Shown: positions 36,553-45,689, counted from the stretch's first letter. The stretch is DNA of 64,000 nt from Actinacidiphila guanduensis (GCF_900103985.1 NZ_FNIE01000002.1:248001-312000), one strand, 5' to 3'. The notes: a model not told the origin generated them from the sequence alone. Translations and numbers: made by a program.

Positions 36553-36725
36553 ACGGCACGGCGAGTGCGGTGACACGGCACGGCACGACAGAACGGCGAC
36601 AGGGCACGGCGACACAGGACGGCGATACGGTGTGGCGACGCGGCACCGCGACACGGCACTGCGACACGGCACTGCGACACAGGGCCAAAGCACAACACGG
36701 CGGCACGGCACTGCGGCACGGCATC
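36553..36725. repeat. Degenerate tandem repeat of a 13-16-base unit (cgacacggcactg)
   Basis: About ten imperfect copies of gcgacacggcactg/ggcacggcgacac occur in a row between aminopeptidase P and the SpoIIE-type phosphatase. Copies near 36645-36680 are nearly identical. On the minus strand it reads as spurious Cys/Arg/Val-rich peptide. No function known. Confidence 0.7.
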
Positions 36726-36769
36726 GGCCTCGAAGGCACCCGCCTCGCAAACCCCCCTCACAGACCGCC

Positions 36770-38206
36770 CTACTCGAAGTGCGCCACCAGCAGCACCAGG
36801 TCCTCCGGGTGCTCCGCCCGGTCCCGCCCGTCCGGCAGCACCGCGCCCAGCACGTGGTCGGCCAGCCGCTCGGGATCGGCCCGCACGGCCGCCGGCGCGC
36901 TGCGGGCGGCTGCGTGCAGGCGGGTGAAGGCCCGGTCGGTGGGTTCGCCGGTACGGTGCAGCAACCCGTCGGTGAAGAGCAGCAGGCTCTCCCCCGGCCG
37001 CACTCGCAACTCCACGCCGGGCGCCTCCCAGCAGCTGAGCATGTTCAGCGGGGCGGACAGCGAGGTCTCGACGTACTCGCAGCGCCGGTCGCCGACGAGC
37101 AGCGGCGGGCAGTGGCCGGCGCCGGCCAGCGTGATCCGGTGGCCGCCGGCGGAGTGGGCGGCGGCGTGCACGAAGAGCGCGGTGGCCGAGCGGGCGGGCT
37201 CGGTCATCCGCAGCAGCAGTTCGAGGTCGGCGAGCACGGCGACCGGGTCCTCGCCCTCCATCACCGCGTACGCCCGCAGCGAGGCCCGCAGCCGGCCCAT
37301 GGCGGCCACCGCGCCCGGTCCCGCGCCGGTCACCCCGCCGACGGCGAGCCCCAGCGCGCCCTCGGGCAGCGGCAGCGCGTCGTACCAGTCGCCGCCGCCG
37401 CGCGGGCCGGCGGTGTGGCGTACCGCCGTCCGCACCCCTGGCACCCGCGGCAGCCGCGCCGGCAGCAGTTCGGCGCGCAGCGCGGCGGAGCCGTCGCGGA
37501 CCCGGGCGAGTTCGAGGCAGCGGGCCACGTACTCGGTGGCGAAGCGCAGGTAGAGGGCGAGCAGGCGGCGCCGGCGGTCGGGCGGCTCGGCGGGCTCGTC
37601 GTAGAACCAGACCGCGGTGCCGAGCGGCCCGCCGCTGTCGGCGGTCAGCGGCACCGCGTAGCTGGCGGCGAGGCCGAGGTGGGCGGCGACCTCGCGGTGG
37701 CGCGGGGCCAGGCCGGGCTCATGCAGCAGGTCGCGGTGGAGGCCGCCGCCGGCGCCCCCCGTGGCCAGGGCAGCCTGCGGCACCGTCTCCAGGGTGCCCA
37801 GGTCGCTGTGACCGAGGCCGAGCGCCACGGTGGTCTCCGGGCCGAGCCCGTCGGCCGGCGCCAGGGCGACCAGGCCGCGGCGGGCGCCGACCAGGGTGGC
37901 GCCGGCCCGCAGCAGTTCGTGCACCGCGTCGTCCAGGCCGCTGGTGCGGGCCAGGCGCTCGGTGAGCTCGTGCAGCAGTGACAAGTCGCACACCCAGGCG
38001 GCGAGCCGGTCCTGGACGGCGCCGGAGTGGTCGCCGGTGCCGCGCGGCGGCAGCGCCTCGTGGCCGCCGCTCTGCGCGGGCGGGACCAGGACGGAGGACG
38101 GCGAGGACGCCGGGGAGGCTGGGGACGCCGGGGGTGCGGCAGTCTGCGGCCTGACAGAAGACGACGGTTCGCTTCCGGCCACTTTTCCTACGTCGGCGGG
38201 GCTCAT
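36770..38206 (-). CDS. GAF-domain SpoIIE/PP2C-type serine phosphatase
   Basis: A 478-residue signalling protein. A Ser/Pro-rich N-terminus (about 60 residues) precedes a GAF sensor domain (about 75-225), then a PP2C/SpoIIE phosphatase domain with GGDWYDALPLP (metal-binding Asp), ITLAGAGHCPPLLV and LLLFTDGLLHR. It probably dephosphorylates an anti-anti-sigma factor in response to a ligand or redox cue. The VGGVTGAGP segment replaces the usual VGDVxGHG, so one metal-site Asp is missing and activity may be altered. The start is uncertain within the Pro-rich tail. Confidence 0.87.
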   Translation of the reverse strand: MSPADVGKVAGSEPSSSVRPQTAAPPASPASPASSPSSVLVPPAQSGGHEALPPRGTGDHSGAVQDRLAAWVCDLSLLHELTERLARTSGLDDAVHELLRAGATLVGARRGLVALAPADGLGPETTVALGLGHSDLGTLETVPQAALATGGAGGGLHRDLLHEPGLAPRHREVAAHLGLAASYAVPLTADSGGPLGTAVWFYDEPAEPPDRRRRLLALYLRFATEYVARCLELARVRDGSAALRAELLPARLPRVPGVRTAVRHTAGPRGGGDWYDALPLPEGALGLAVGGVTGAGPGAVAAMGRLRASLRAYAVMEGEDPVAVLADLELLLRMTEPARSATALFVHAAAHSAGGHRITLAGAGHCPPLLVGDRRCEYVETSLSAPLNMLSCWEAPGVELRVRPGESLLLFTDGLLHRTGEPTDRAFTRLHAAARSAPAAVRADPERLADHVLGAVLPDGRDRAEHPEDLVLLVAHFE

Positions 38207-38790
38207 GGCCGGCGGCCCGTGGCTGCATGCCGACGCGTGGGGTGATCAGGGCATTCCGCCCGCGGTGTGCGGAGCACAAGCCGGAATAGCATCGCAAACC
38301 CCCATGTCGTGCTGCGCTGCTGCCAAGGACCCCACTTCTACACGCACGATCGTGGGCATGTCCAGGATTGTCCCGGTACAAGAATGGTGTCGGTGATACG
38401 TCCCCGTCTCTTCCGACGCACCGGTCACTTCCGTAGGTTGGCCGGAAAGCGTCACCCCCGCGCCATGCGCACGGTCGACTGAGCCCGGCCAACAGCGCGT
38501 CATTTCGCGGGTGGTGGGTAGGAACCCGAAGTCCGGCTCAAGCGTCGTAGTACGTATACAGTTGACGGCCGACCCAACCCCGAGTGGCGAGGGGTGCCAC
38601 ATCCGGCGCGAACCACGACCAGTGGCTCGTGGCCAGGATTCAGCAGGCAGGAGCGCCAGGTGCGCGCCACCCTCCGCCACGTTCCACGCTCGGCTGGCAG
38701 CGCGGAAAGCTGCCTCAAGTGCGGTGTGCTCGACAGTTACTTTGTGCAGTGGGCAGATCCCTGGGCGTTAACGGAAAGGAACGAGCGCTC
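38207..38790. other. Long intergenic region between divergent phosphatase and prim-pol-like genes
   Basis: About 580 bases without a convincing gene. It contains the palindrome-like GTACGTATAC near 38550 and an AT-richer patch at 38320-38370. A 37-codon minus-strand frame ending at 38246 reads protein-like but lacks a ribosome site. Both flanking genes are transcribed outward, so the region probably holds their promoters. Confidence 0.35.
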
Positions 38791-39474
38791 ATGCGCGAGA
38801 TCCTCGGAAGGCGACGCAAGATCTCTCTTCGGCGAAGGGGGCGGACCGCCTCACTCGACGCGGCGCTCGTCTACGCCGGCCGGTGGCAGTGGCGCGTGGT
38901 CCCCGGCGTCGGACTCGACCGCCCCGTGCGGCGTACGGCCGGTGCCCCCGGCTGCGGTTGCGGCAGACCGGCCTGCGCCGTGCCCGGCGCCCACCCGCTC
39001 GACCCCGGACTGCTGGCCGCGACCCGGGACCCGCGCATGGTCCGCTGGTGGTTCACCTCCCGCCCGGACGCCCCCGTGGTGCTCGCGACGGGCGACCGCG
39101 TGTCGGCCGCGAGCCTGCCCGCGGTGGCGGGCGCCCGCGCGCTGGAGGTGATGGAGCGCCTCGGCTGCCGGCTCGGCCCGGTGCTGGCCACCCCCACCCG
39201 CTACGTCTTCCTCGTGGCCCCTTACTCGCTGCCCGAACTCGGCGAACTCCTCGACACCCAGGACTGGGTGCCCACCTCGCTGCGCTACCACGGTGACGGC
39301 GGCTACGTGGCGCTGCCCTCGGCCACCGAGACGCCCGGGCCGGTGCACTGGGTGCGCTGCCCGGTCGTGCCCGCAGGCGAGGACACCCCCTGGCTGCCGC
39401 GGATCGACGCGCTGGTGGACGCGCTGGTGCGGGCCGGCCGCACCTCGCCGGACGGGGACCGGCTCCGCTACTGA
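38791..39474 (+). CDS. Stand-alone bifunctional DNA primase/polymerase-like protein
   Basis: A 227-residue protein resembling the N-terminal prim-pol domain (PF09250) of element primases. Signs: DAALVYAGRWQWRVVPG, the Cys-rich CGCGRPACAVPGAHPLD loop, DPRMVRWWFTSRPDAPVVL and the C-terminal HWVRCPVVPAGEDTPWLP. There is no helicase or primase extension, so it may be regulatory or repair-related rather than a replicase. The acidic catalytic residues are not obvious. ATG 38791 follows GGAAAGGA. Such a gene is common in streptomycete core genomes here. Confidence 0.8.
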   Translation: MREILGRRRKISLRRRGRTASLDAALVYAGRWQWRVVPGVGLDRPVRRTAGAPGCGCGRPACAVPGAHPLDPGLLAATRDPRMVRWWFTSRPDAPVVLATGDRVSAASLPAVAGARALEVMERLGCRLGPVLATPTRYVFLVAPYSLPELGELLDTQDWVPTSLRYHGDGGYVALPSATETPGPVHWVRCPVVPAGEDTPWLPRIDALVDALVRAGRTSPDGDRLRY

Positions 39475-39693
39475 GGCCGCTGAGGACGCTAGGGCTGCTG
39501 AGGCGCCCCGGCCCGGAGCGGGCTTCGGCGCTCGGCCCGGCCGGTGGGAAAGCGGCCGGGCTGCGCTGTTCCATGCCGCCGCCTGGGGTGGTGTGCCCCG
39601 CGTTCCGCCGGGGTGTCGTGACAACCGCCCCTCCCTCCGGGTTATCTTCGGCCGGGCGGGGGATGCGGTACATCGAGGTCGGAGGAAGTGCAG

Positions 39694-39927
39694 GTGGTTC
39701 CGGTGACGTCGAAGCATCCTGGGAACGGTTCCGCGCGGCAGGCGCGCGAGGAGCAGGATCGGCTGCGCGCGGCCGGGCTGCGCAAGGTCGCGGTCGCCAG
39801 CGTGGCGGCGCTCGCCGTGGTGCTGCCGCTCGCCTTCGCCACCGCGAGCGCCGAACACGGTCGGGCGCACGGCGGGAACGCGGGCCACAGCAGTCCTGCG
39901 GCGCCGAGGACGTCGTCGGACGACTGA
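39694..39927 (+). CDS. Small single-pass membrane or exported protein
   Basis: A protein of about 77 residues. A charged N-terminus (NGSARQAREEQDRLRAAGLRK) is followed by one hydrophobic helix (VAVASVAALAVVLPLAFATA) and a short Gly/His/Ser tail, HGRAHGGNAGHSS. The GTG at 39694 lies seven bases after GGAGGA; a GTG at 39688 is too close to it. Function unknown. Confidence 0.65.
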   Translation: MVPVTSKHPGNGSARQAREEQDRLRAAGLRKVAVASVAALAVVLPLAFATASAEHGRAHGGNAGHSSPAAPRTSSDD

Positions 39928-40346
39928 GCGGTCCCGCTGATCTGTCCTGGGCGAACGGGTGTGCGGCCTGCCGGGACGCGGTCGGGGGCGCTCGACCGGT
40001 GGACGGTCCCCGGGCGCCGGTGCAAGAACCGTCCCTCAGCTGCGGATACGGTGCCGCGGGCGCCGTACGGGCGCGGATCGCGCGGCTGCGGCCACCCTGC
40101 GGGCACGAAAAGGCCCGGCCGCTGGCGACGGGGGATGCACCAGCGACCGGGCTGTTCAAACGGTAACAAGACTTCGTCCGATCGCAAATTCCCCGATCGG
40201 GGGAGCGCCCCCATTCCCCGGTGTTTTCAGGGGAGTTGTGATCGGAATCACTGAGCAACCGCTTGGTCCGGTCCAGCGGCCGGGCCGGATCGCGGGCCGC
40301 CGACCGGCCGGCGGCGAGGCACCGGACCGGGCGGCGGCTCCCGTTC
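39928..40346. terminator. Intergenic region with a strong hairpin (40113-40152)
   Basis: The 420-base gap between the small membrane protein and the convergent SEC-C gene contains a stem pairing GCCCGG.CGCTGG with CCAGCG.CCGGGC (one internal mismatch, 14-base loop), a likely terminator. Further right (40170-40260) is an AT-richer stretch with short inverted cccc/gggg motifs. No gene seen. Confidence 0.5.
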
Positions 40347-41315
40347 TCAGCTCAGCGTGATCTGGCGGTTCGTGAAGCCGCTGCGCGCCCTGCGCTCGTC
40401 CGCGGTCAGCGGGCCCGTCCGGGTGAGCGTCTCGGCCAGCCGCTCGCCGAAGGCCGCGGCCGGCTTCTCCACGTCGTCCGCCGACATCCCGACCGGCAGG
40501 TCCCACACCGGCACCAGTAGCCCGTGCGCGCGGAACGAGCCGACCAGCCGGGTGCCCTCGCCGAGTGAGGACGCGCCGGCCGCGTGCAGCCGGGCGAGCG
40601 CGTCGAGCAGCGCCTCCTCCGGGTGCGGCATCACCCAGCGCAGGTGGTTCTTCTCCGGGGTCTCGCACCAGTAGGCCGCGTCCACCCCGTTCAGCCGGGC
40701 GGTCGGGATCGCGGCCTCGTTGGCCCGCTCCAGCGACGCGGCGACCTCGCCCGTGGCCGCCGAGGCGTCCTCCAGCCAGAAGTCGAAGCCTGCGTGCACC
40801 TGCGGGACGAACGGCGCGTCGAGGTCGAGCAGGTCCTGCAGCCGCGGTCCGTCGGGGTCCGGGCGGCGGCCCTCGACCGGGTTGCCCGCCTCGGCGGACA
40901 GCGCGCGCACCAGGGTGTCGGCGAGGTCGCGGCTGATGTCGCCGGAGGACGCGTCGTTCTGCAGCCCGAGCAGCACCGCGCCGGTGTCGCGGCGCAGCCC
41001 CGGCCAGGCCATCGGGAGCACGGTGCCGAGCGTGACGGAGGGCACCCCGTCCGGCAGCGGGTCCTTCAGCGTGAGCGGCACGGTGGCCGCGGGCACCAGC
41101 TCGCGCAGCGCCACCCAGTCGCACTCGGCGGGCAGCCCCTCGAAGGGGCGGCGGACCAGCTCGGTGACCGCGTGCGCCGCCTCCCGCCCGTGGCACGCCT
41201 TGTACCGGCGGCCGGAACCGCATGGGCAGGGTTCCCGCGCGCCGACGACGGGAACGGCATCGCCTGCCGCTGCCTTGGGGCTGCGCTTGCTGGCGGTCGC
41301 GCGCTTCTTGGCCAT
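40347..41315 (-). CDS. SEC-C motif protein (DUF5926-like)
   Basis: A 322-residue protein. A basic N-terminus (MAKKRATASKRSPKAA) precedes a SEC-C zinc motif, PCPCGSGRRYKACHG (residues about 29-43), as in the SecA tail. The rest is a large alpha/beta domain found in actinobacterial SEC-C proteins (LPAECDWVALRELVPAA, HAGFDFWLED, ETPEKNHLRWVMPHPEEA). Function unknown. ATG 41315 gives the conserved N-terminus. Confidence 0.85.
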   Translation of the reverse strand: MAKKRATASKRSPKAAAGDAVPVVGAREPCPCGSGRRYKACHGREAAHAVTELVRRPFEGLPAECDWVALRELVPAATVPLTLKDPLPDGVPSVTLGTVLPMAWPGLRRDTGAVLLGLQNDASSGDISRDLADTLVRALSAEAGNPVEGRRPDPDGPRLQDLLDLDAPFVPQVHAGFDFWLEDASAATGEVAASLERANEAAIPTARLNGVDAAYWCETPEKNHLRWVMPHPEEALLDALARLHAAGASSLGEGTRLVGSFRAHGLLVPVWDLPVGMSADDVEKPAAAFGERLAETLTRTGPLTADERRARSGFTNRQITLS

Positions 41316-41404
41316 GGCTCGATCTCTCCCGGTCTCTCCCGGTACGGCGTTCTTCCGGCCGCGAGCCTAGCGCCCGCAGCTGCCATGGCCCGACCACCGC
41401 GAGG

Positions 41405-41662
41405 CGCGTACGGGGGCGAGCCTCGTACGGGGCCCGCCCCTTCGGCCGCGGAGGCGGGCGCGTCGCGTACGGAGCAGGCCGCTGCCGTACGGAGCTGGGC
41501 ACTGCGGGTACGAGGCCGGTTGCCCCCATACGGAGCTGGGCGCTTCTCCTGCGGAATGGGTTCCTGGTCGTACGAGGTGGGCCGTCCCGTACGGAGTCGG
41601 GCGTCGCTCGTACGACGTCGGCTGCCTCGTACGGACCTCGCACCCCGCGTACGCAATGCGCC
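41405..41662. repeat. Degenerate interspersed repeat built on (c)gtacgga/cgtacgag
   Basis: At least nine occurrences of gtacgg(a/g) or gtacgag at roughly 25-32-base intervals, most followed by gctggg/gtcggg, fill the gap between the SEC-C gene and the ATPase gene. Both flanking genes are leftward. No regulatory role is evident, and frames through it are low-complexity. Confidence 0.55.
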
Positions 41663-41737
41663 CGCCGCAGCGAACAGCTGGTCGCTCGCCCACCCTTCGT
41701 ACGGACCCTCTCACCCGGCCCCGTACGCCTCTTCCTG

Positions 41738-42322
41738 TCAGCCGAGGTCGTCCAGCGACTCGGCCAGGTCGAGGGGGAGGTCCAGGGGGACGCCCATCGG
41801 CAGGCGGATGCCCGTGCCGATCGAGTCGTCCCGGCGGGCGTGGCGGCCGCGGACGGGCAGCACCGCCCAGACCGTCACCTCGCCGGGGGCGTCCCGGACG
41901 CCCCAGCGCAGCGCCAGTTTCGCCACGATGCCCAGGCCCCGGCCGCCGTGCGCGGTCAGCGAGGGGCTGGCCGGGCGCGGGCGGGTGGAGCCGCCGCCGT
42001 CGGTGACCTCCAGGACCAGCAGCCCGTCCTCACCGACCGACCACGCGGCCCGTATCCCGGCCTCGAACGAGTCGGCGGGCGCCTGCGCGCCCGCCGGGTC
42101 CCGGCCGCCCTCGGTGCTCGCGCCCAAGGGCCGGGCATGCCGGCAGGAATTGCTGATCAGCTCGGAGACGATCAGGACGGCGTCGTCCGTCACGGGGTCC
42201 GGCACCCCTTGCGCGCACAGATCCGTACGCAACCGCCGCCTGGCGTCCGCGACGCCCGTAGGACCATGGGGCAGGGCCATGGTCGTGGACGTCGGCACTC
42301 CTTGCGCCACCATCAACGACAC
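41738..42322 (-). CDS. HATPase_c_2 regulatory ATP-binding protein
   Basis: A 194-residue RsbW-like GHKL protein. The N-box is IVSELISNSCRHARP, the G1 box is LEVTDGGGSTRP, and the G2 box is GGRGLGIVAKLALRWG, then VWAVLPVR. An insertion of about 20 residues (TEGGRDPAGAQAPADS) sits between the N and G1 boxes. A C-terminal acidic/hydrophobic tail (LPLDLAESLDDL) is unusual. GTG 42322, eight bases after AAGGAGG, is chosen over a GTG at 42340. It is orphaned, like most streptomycete members. Confidence 0.87.
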   Translation of the reverse strand: MSLMVAQGVPTSTTMALPHGPTGVADARRRLRTDLCAQGVPDPVTDDAVLIVSELISNSCRHARPLGASTEGGRDPAGAQAPADSFEAGIRAAWSVGEDGLLVLEVTDGGGSTRPRPASPSLTAHGGRGLGIVAKLALRWGVRDAPGEVTVWAVLPVRGRHARRDDSIGTGIRLPMGVPLDLPLDLAESLDDLG

Positions 42323-42658
42323 CCCCGAGACCTCCTTCACCCCACGCCACAGGGTGGATGCCCTCTGGGACAGCGCCGGAAACAGGTCAGCCGCGATCTT
42401 TTACGCCACGGTGACGCGGGTTGCGCAACCGATGCGGGCCAGTGGCACCGTCAAGCGGGGCACCGTTGGCACCTTGGCTCGCCCAGAAGCCTCCAGAGTG
42501 GCCAGGCCCCGGCGTGATGCGGGCCCGCGGGCGGCGCGTACGGGCGCCCGCTCCGGCGTGCACCGGCGCGTCCGGCCTCACCCGTCCCCGCCCGTACACC
42601 GGCGTATACGGGGCCCCGCGTCCCCCGCTGCTTGCTGCCCGCGCCCTGCCCCCACCGC
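42323..42658. other. Intergenic region upstream of the HATPase gene
   Basis: About 335 bases. It contains GC-rich runs with several cgtac/gtacac motifs (42535-42615) like those at 41405-41662. No gene or clear terminator was identified. Confidence 0.35.
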
Positions 42659-43492
42659 TCAGCGGCCGAGCTGCTCGCGCACCTGTCGCGGGCGGTTCGT
42701 GATGATCGCGTCCACGCCCAGCCGCGCGCACAGCTCCACGTCCTCGGGCCGGTCCACCGTCCACACGTGCACCGCATGGCCCGCCCGGTGCACCCGGGAG
42801 ACGTACCCGGGGTTCGCCCGCACGATGCGCATGCTCGGACCCGCGACCGCCACCCCCGCCGGCAGCCGCCCGTCGCGGTAACGGGGGGAGACGTACTGCA
42901 TGAGCTGGACCGTCGGCAGCTGCGGCGCCCAGGCGCGGACCCGGCGCAGCGAGCGGGCGGAGAAACTCATCACCCGAACGGGAGCGGGCCCGTCCGGCGG
43001 CGGCCGGTCCAGGCCGTGCTCGGCGAGCAGGTCGAGCAGCCGCTCCTCCACCTGTCCGGCCCAGCGGGTCGGATGTTTCGTCTCGATCGCCAGCTCCACC
43101 CTGCGGTCGGTCTCGGCGACCAGTTCCAGCAGCCGGCGCAGGGTGAGCACCCGGCTGCGCTCCCCCGGGTCGAACCGCTCGGGCGCCTCCGCGTCGGCGT
43201 CCTGCCCCTTCCAGGAGCCGAAGTCGAGCGCCGCGAGGTCGGCCAGCTCCAGCGAGGAGACGGCGCCGCGGCCGTTCGACGTGCGGTTCACCCGCCAGTC
43301 GTGCACGCACACCAGCTCACCGTCCGCGGTCAGCCGCACATCGCACTCCAGCGCGTCCGCACCGTCCTCGATGGCCTTCCGGTACGCGGCGAGCGTATGT
43401 TCTGGTACGTCCTCGGAAGCGCCCCGGTGGGCGACGACCTGGACCGGCCGTCCTCCCGGGAACGGCTCCGGGGCCACGCGCGCAAAAGTCAC
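42659..43492 (-). CDS. Glycerophosphodiester phosphodiesterase
   Basis: A 277-residue GDPD TIM-barrel enzyme that hydrolyses glycerophosphodiesters to glycerol-3-phosphate and an alcohol. Catalytic and metal motifs: VVAHRGASEDVPEHT (His, Arg), ALECDVRLTADGELVCVHD (Glu, Asp, His), and the C-terminal VHVWTVDRPEDV with GVDAIITNRP. No signal peptide, so cytoplasmic. GTG 43492 is selected because upstream codons run through Arg/Thr-rich repeat-like sequence. Confidence 0.92.
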   Translation of the reverse strand: MTFARVAPEPFPGGRPVQVVAHRGASEDVPEHTLAAYRKAIEDGADALECDVRLTADGELVCVHDWRVNRTSNGRGAVSSLELADLAALDFGSWKGQDADAEAPERFDPGERSRVLTLRRLLELVAETDRRVELAIETKHPTRWAGQVEERLLDLLAEHGLDRPPPDGPAPVRVMSFSARSLRRVRAWAPQLPTVQLMQYVSPRYRDGRLPAGVAVAGPSMRIVRANPGYVSRVHRAGHAVHVWTVDRPEDVELCARLGVDAIITNRPRQVREQLGR

Positions 43493-43769
43493 CGGGCCAT
43501 GGTGCCACCGCGCGGTGTGCGGCACGTCGCACGTCGGCCACAGAGCGGTCGCACGTCGGGCTGCTCGTCGGTTGCCCGTCGGCTGCTCGTCCGCCGCTCG
43601 TCTGCTGCTGGTCGGCGGCCGGCCGGCTGTCGCACACCGTCCGAGGCGGCGCACAGCTCCGTCTTACGGCGGTCCGACACGCCGTGGGAAATGCTGGGTC
43701 CATGACGTGATGGGCCCCTGGTTTCTGCTTGTCGTTGTCTGATTGGTCATGACCCTGAGGAGAAGAGCT

Positions 43770-45551
43770 GTGAGCACCGAGAACGAGGCCGGTTCCTCCG
43801 TACCGGCCGGGGAGTCGGCGGCCGCGCCGGACGGTGCCTCGGCTGCCCCTGTTCCGCCGGCCGGCTCGCCCGCCGAGCCGGCGGACCGGCCTGCCGATCC
43901 GGCCGCGCCGCCCGCCGCCCCACCCGTGCCCGCCGCGGCGCCCACCGCCCCCGCCCCCACCGACCGGGTGCCGGCACCCGCCGCGCCCGCCGAGGAGCAC
44001 CGCACCGAGGTGCTGCCCACGCAGGCCCCGCCGCCGGTGGGTCCGCCGTCGCCGTACGGGCCGCCGCCCAGCGCGCTCGGCGGCGGGTACGACAAGCCGC
44101 CGGCGGTGCCCTCCCAGCCTGTCCCGCCGCCCGTGCCGCAATCGGTGCCGCAGTCCGCGCCGCCCGCCTCGGCGTACGGCGCCCCGGCCTACGGCACACC
44201 TGCCGCGCCTGCCGCGCCTTCGTACGAGGCCCCGCGCCCGGCCGCCTTCAGCGCCGAGCCGCCGCCCCAGGGCGGGCCGCAGGGCGAGCACCCGGACCCG
44301 GCTCCCGTGCACGACCCCTACGCGGTGCCGTCGACCCCGGCCTATGCCACCCCGCAGCCGGGCGCCGGCGGTCCCGGCCAGCCCGGCGGCCCGGCCTGGG
44401 GCACCCCGATGCCCCCCAGCTCCCCCTCGGGAAGCGGGCGGGAGCGCCGCGGGGTGGGCCGCCTGGTCGCCGCCGTCGTGGTGGCCGCGCTGGTGGCCGG
44501 CGGTGTCGGCGGCGGCATCGGCTACTACGCGGCCAAGAACAACGACGACTCCGGCTCCACCACGGTCTCGGCGCCCGCCGGCACCAAGGCGCTCAACCGC
44601 GCGCCCACCTCGGTGGCCGGCATCGCCAACAAGGTGCTGCCCAGCGTCGTCACCATCAAGGCGCAGAACAGCCAGGAGAGCGACACCGGCACCGGGTTCG
44701 TCTTCGACACCCAGGGCCACATCCTGACCAACAACCACGTGGTCGCCCCCGGCGCGCAGGGCAAACTCACCGTCACCTTCTCCAACGGCAAGACGTACGA
44801 CGCCTCGATCGTCGGCCGCGCTCAGGGCTACGACGTGGCCGTCATCAAGCTGAAGAACGCCGGCTCGGTCAAGCTCACCCCGCTGCCGCTCGGCAACTCC
44901 GACGACGCGGCGGTCGGTGACGCGACGATCGCGGTGGGCGCGCCGTACGGCCTGTCGGGCACGGTGACCACGGGCATCGTCTCGGCGGTGCACCGCCCGG
45001 TCGCGTCCAGTGACGGCGAGGGCTCGAGCGCGTCGTACATGAGCGCCATCCAGACCGACGCCTCGATCAACCCGGGCAACTCCGGTGGCCCGCTGCTCAA
45101 TGCGAACGGCGCGGTGATCGGCATCAACTCCGCGATCCAGCCGGGCGGCAGTTCCTCGCCGGGCAGCCAGGGCGGCAGCGTCGGCCTCGGCTTCGCGATC
45201 CCGATCAACCAGGCGAAGCGGGTGGCCGAGCAGCTGATCCGCACCGGCCAGCCGGTGTACCCGGTCATCGGGGTGAGCCTGGACACGCAGTACGAGGGCG
45301 ACGGCGCGCAGATCTCCACGGACTCCAGCTCGGCGATCACGCCGGGTGGGCCGGGCGCGAAGGCGGGCCTGAAGCCGGGTGATGTGATCACCAAGTTCGA
45401 CGGCACGATGATCGACAGCGGCGAGACGCTGATCGGGGAGATCTGGCAGCACCAGCCGGGCGACAAGGTCACCCTGACCTACACCCGCTCGGGCACGACC
45501 CACACGGCCACCCTCGTCCTCGGCAGCCGCACCGGCGACAGCACCAACTGA
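43770..45551 (+). CDS. HtrA/DegP-type membrane-anchored serine protease with PDZ domain
   Basis: A 593-residue trypsin-like protease. A cytoplasmic Pro/Ala-rich region of about 225 residues precedes one TM helix (VGRLVAAVVVAALVAGG) and an external protease domain. The triad is H323 (LTNNHVV), D355 (GYDVAVIKL) and S438 (NPGNSGGPLL). A C-terminal PDZ domain contains GVSLDTQ, AKAGLKPGDVITKFDG and LVLGSR. It is a likely envelope quality-control protease. The GTG follows GAGGAGAAGAGCT. The 250-base region upstream holds short tcgtctgctgctgg-like repeats and its promoter. Confidence 0.94.
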   Translation: MSTENEAGSSVPAGESAAAPDGASAAPVPPAGSPAEPADRPADPAAPPAAPPVPAAAPTAPAPTDRVPAPAAPAEEHRTEVLPTQAPPPVGPPSPYGPPPSALGGGYDKPPAVPSQPVPPPVPQSVPQSAPPASAYGAPAYGTPAAPAAPSYEAPRPAAFSAEPPPQGGPQGEHPDPAPVHDPYAVPSTPAYATPQPGAGGPGQPGGPAWGTPMPPSSPSGSGRERRGVGRLVAAVVVAALVAGGVGGGIGYYAAKNNDDSGSTTVSAPAGTKALNRAPTSVAGIANKVLPSVVTIKAQNSQESDTGTGFVFDTQGHILTNNHVVAPGAQGKLTVTFSNGKTYDASIVGRAQGYDVAVIKLKNAGSVKLTPLPLGNSDDAAVGDATIAVGAPYGLSGTVTTGIVSAVHRPVASSDGEGSSASYMSAIQTDASINPGNSGGPLLNANGAVIGINSAIQPGGSSSPGSQGGSVGLGFAIPINQAKRVAEQLIRTGQPVYPVIGVSLDTQYEGDGAQISTDSSSAITPGGPGAKAGLKPGDVITKFDGTMIDSGETLIGEIWQHQPGDKVTLTYTRSGTTHTATLVLGSRTGDSTN

Positions 45552-45570
45552 CCCGATACGCTGTCCCCCA

Positions 45571-45598
45571 GGCGTCTTCCCCTCCCGCGGGGAACGCC
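45571..45598 (+). terminator. Hairpin after the htrA-like gene
   Basis: GGCG-TC-TTCCCC and GGGGAA-CGCC form a bulged stem around TCCCGC immediately upstream of the tRNA gene. It probably ends the protease transcript. Confidence 0.5.
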
Positions 45599-45602
45599 CG
45601 GG

Positions 45603-45689
45603 GGAGGCTTGCCCGAGCGGCCTAAGGGAACGGTCTTGAAAACCGTCGTGGCAGCGATGTCACCGTGGGTTCAAATCCCACAGCCTCCG
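45603..45689 (+). tRNA. tRNA-Ser (UGA anticodon)
   Basis: An 87-base class II tRNA. The acceptor stem pairs GGAGGCT (45603-45609) with AGCCTCC (45682-45688), with a G discriminator. The D-arm is GCCCGAGCGGCCTAAGGG, the anticodon loop CTTGAAA gives UGA, and there is a long variable arm and T-arm GTGGGTTCAAATCCCAC. CCA is not encoded. tRNA 3' ends are usual integration sites for actinomycete elements, and an element-like gene block begins right after it. Confidence 0.95.

Noticed and set aside
36553..41662. CRISPR array in the repeat-bearing gaps (36553-36725, 41405-41662)
   Set aside because: Repeat units are 13-32 bases, degenerate and without unique spacers of constant length; no cas genes occur in the window.
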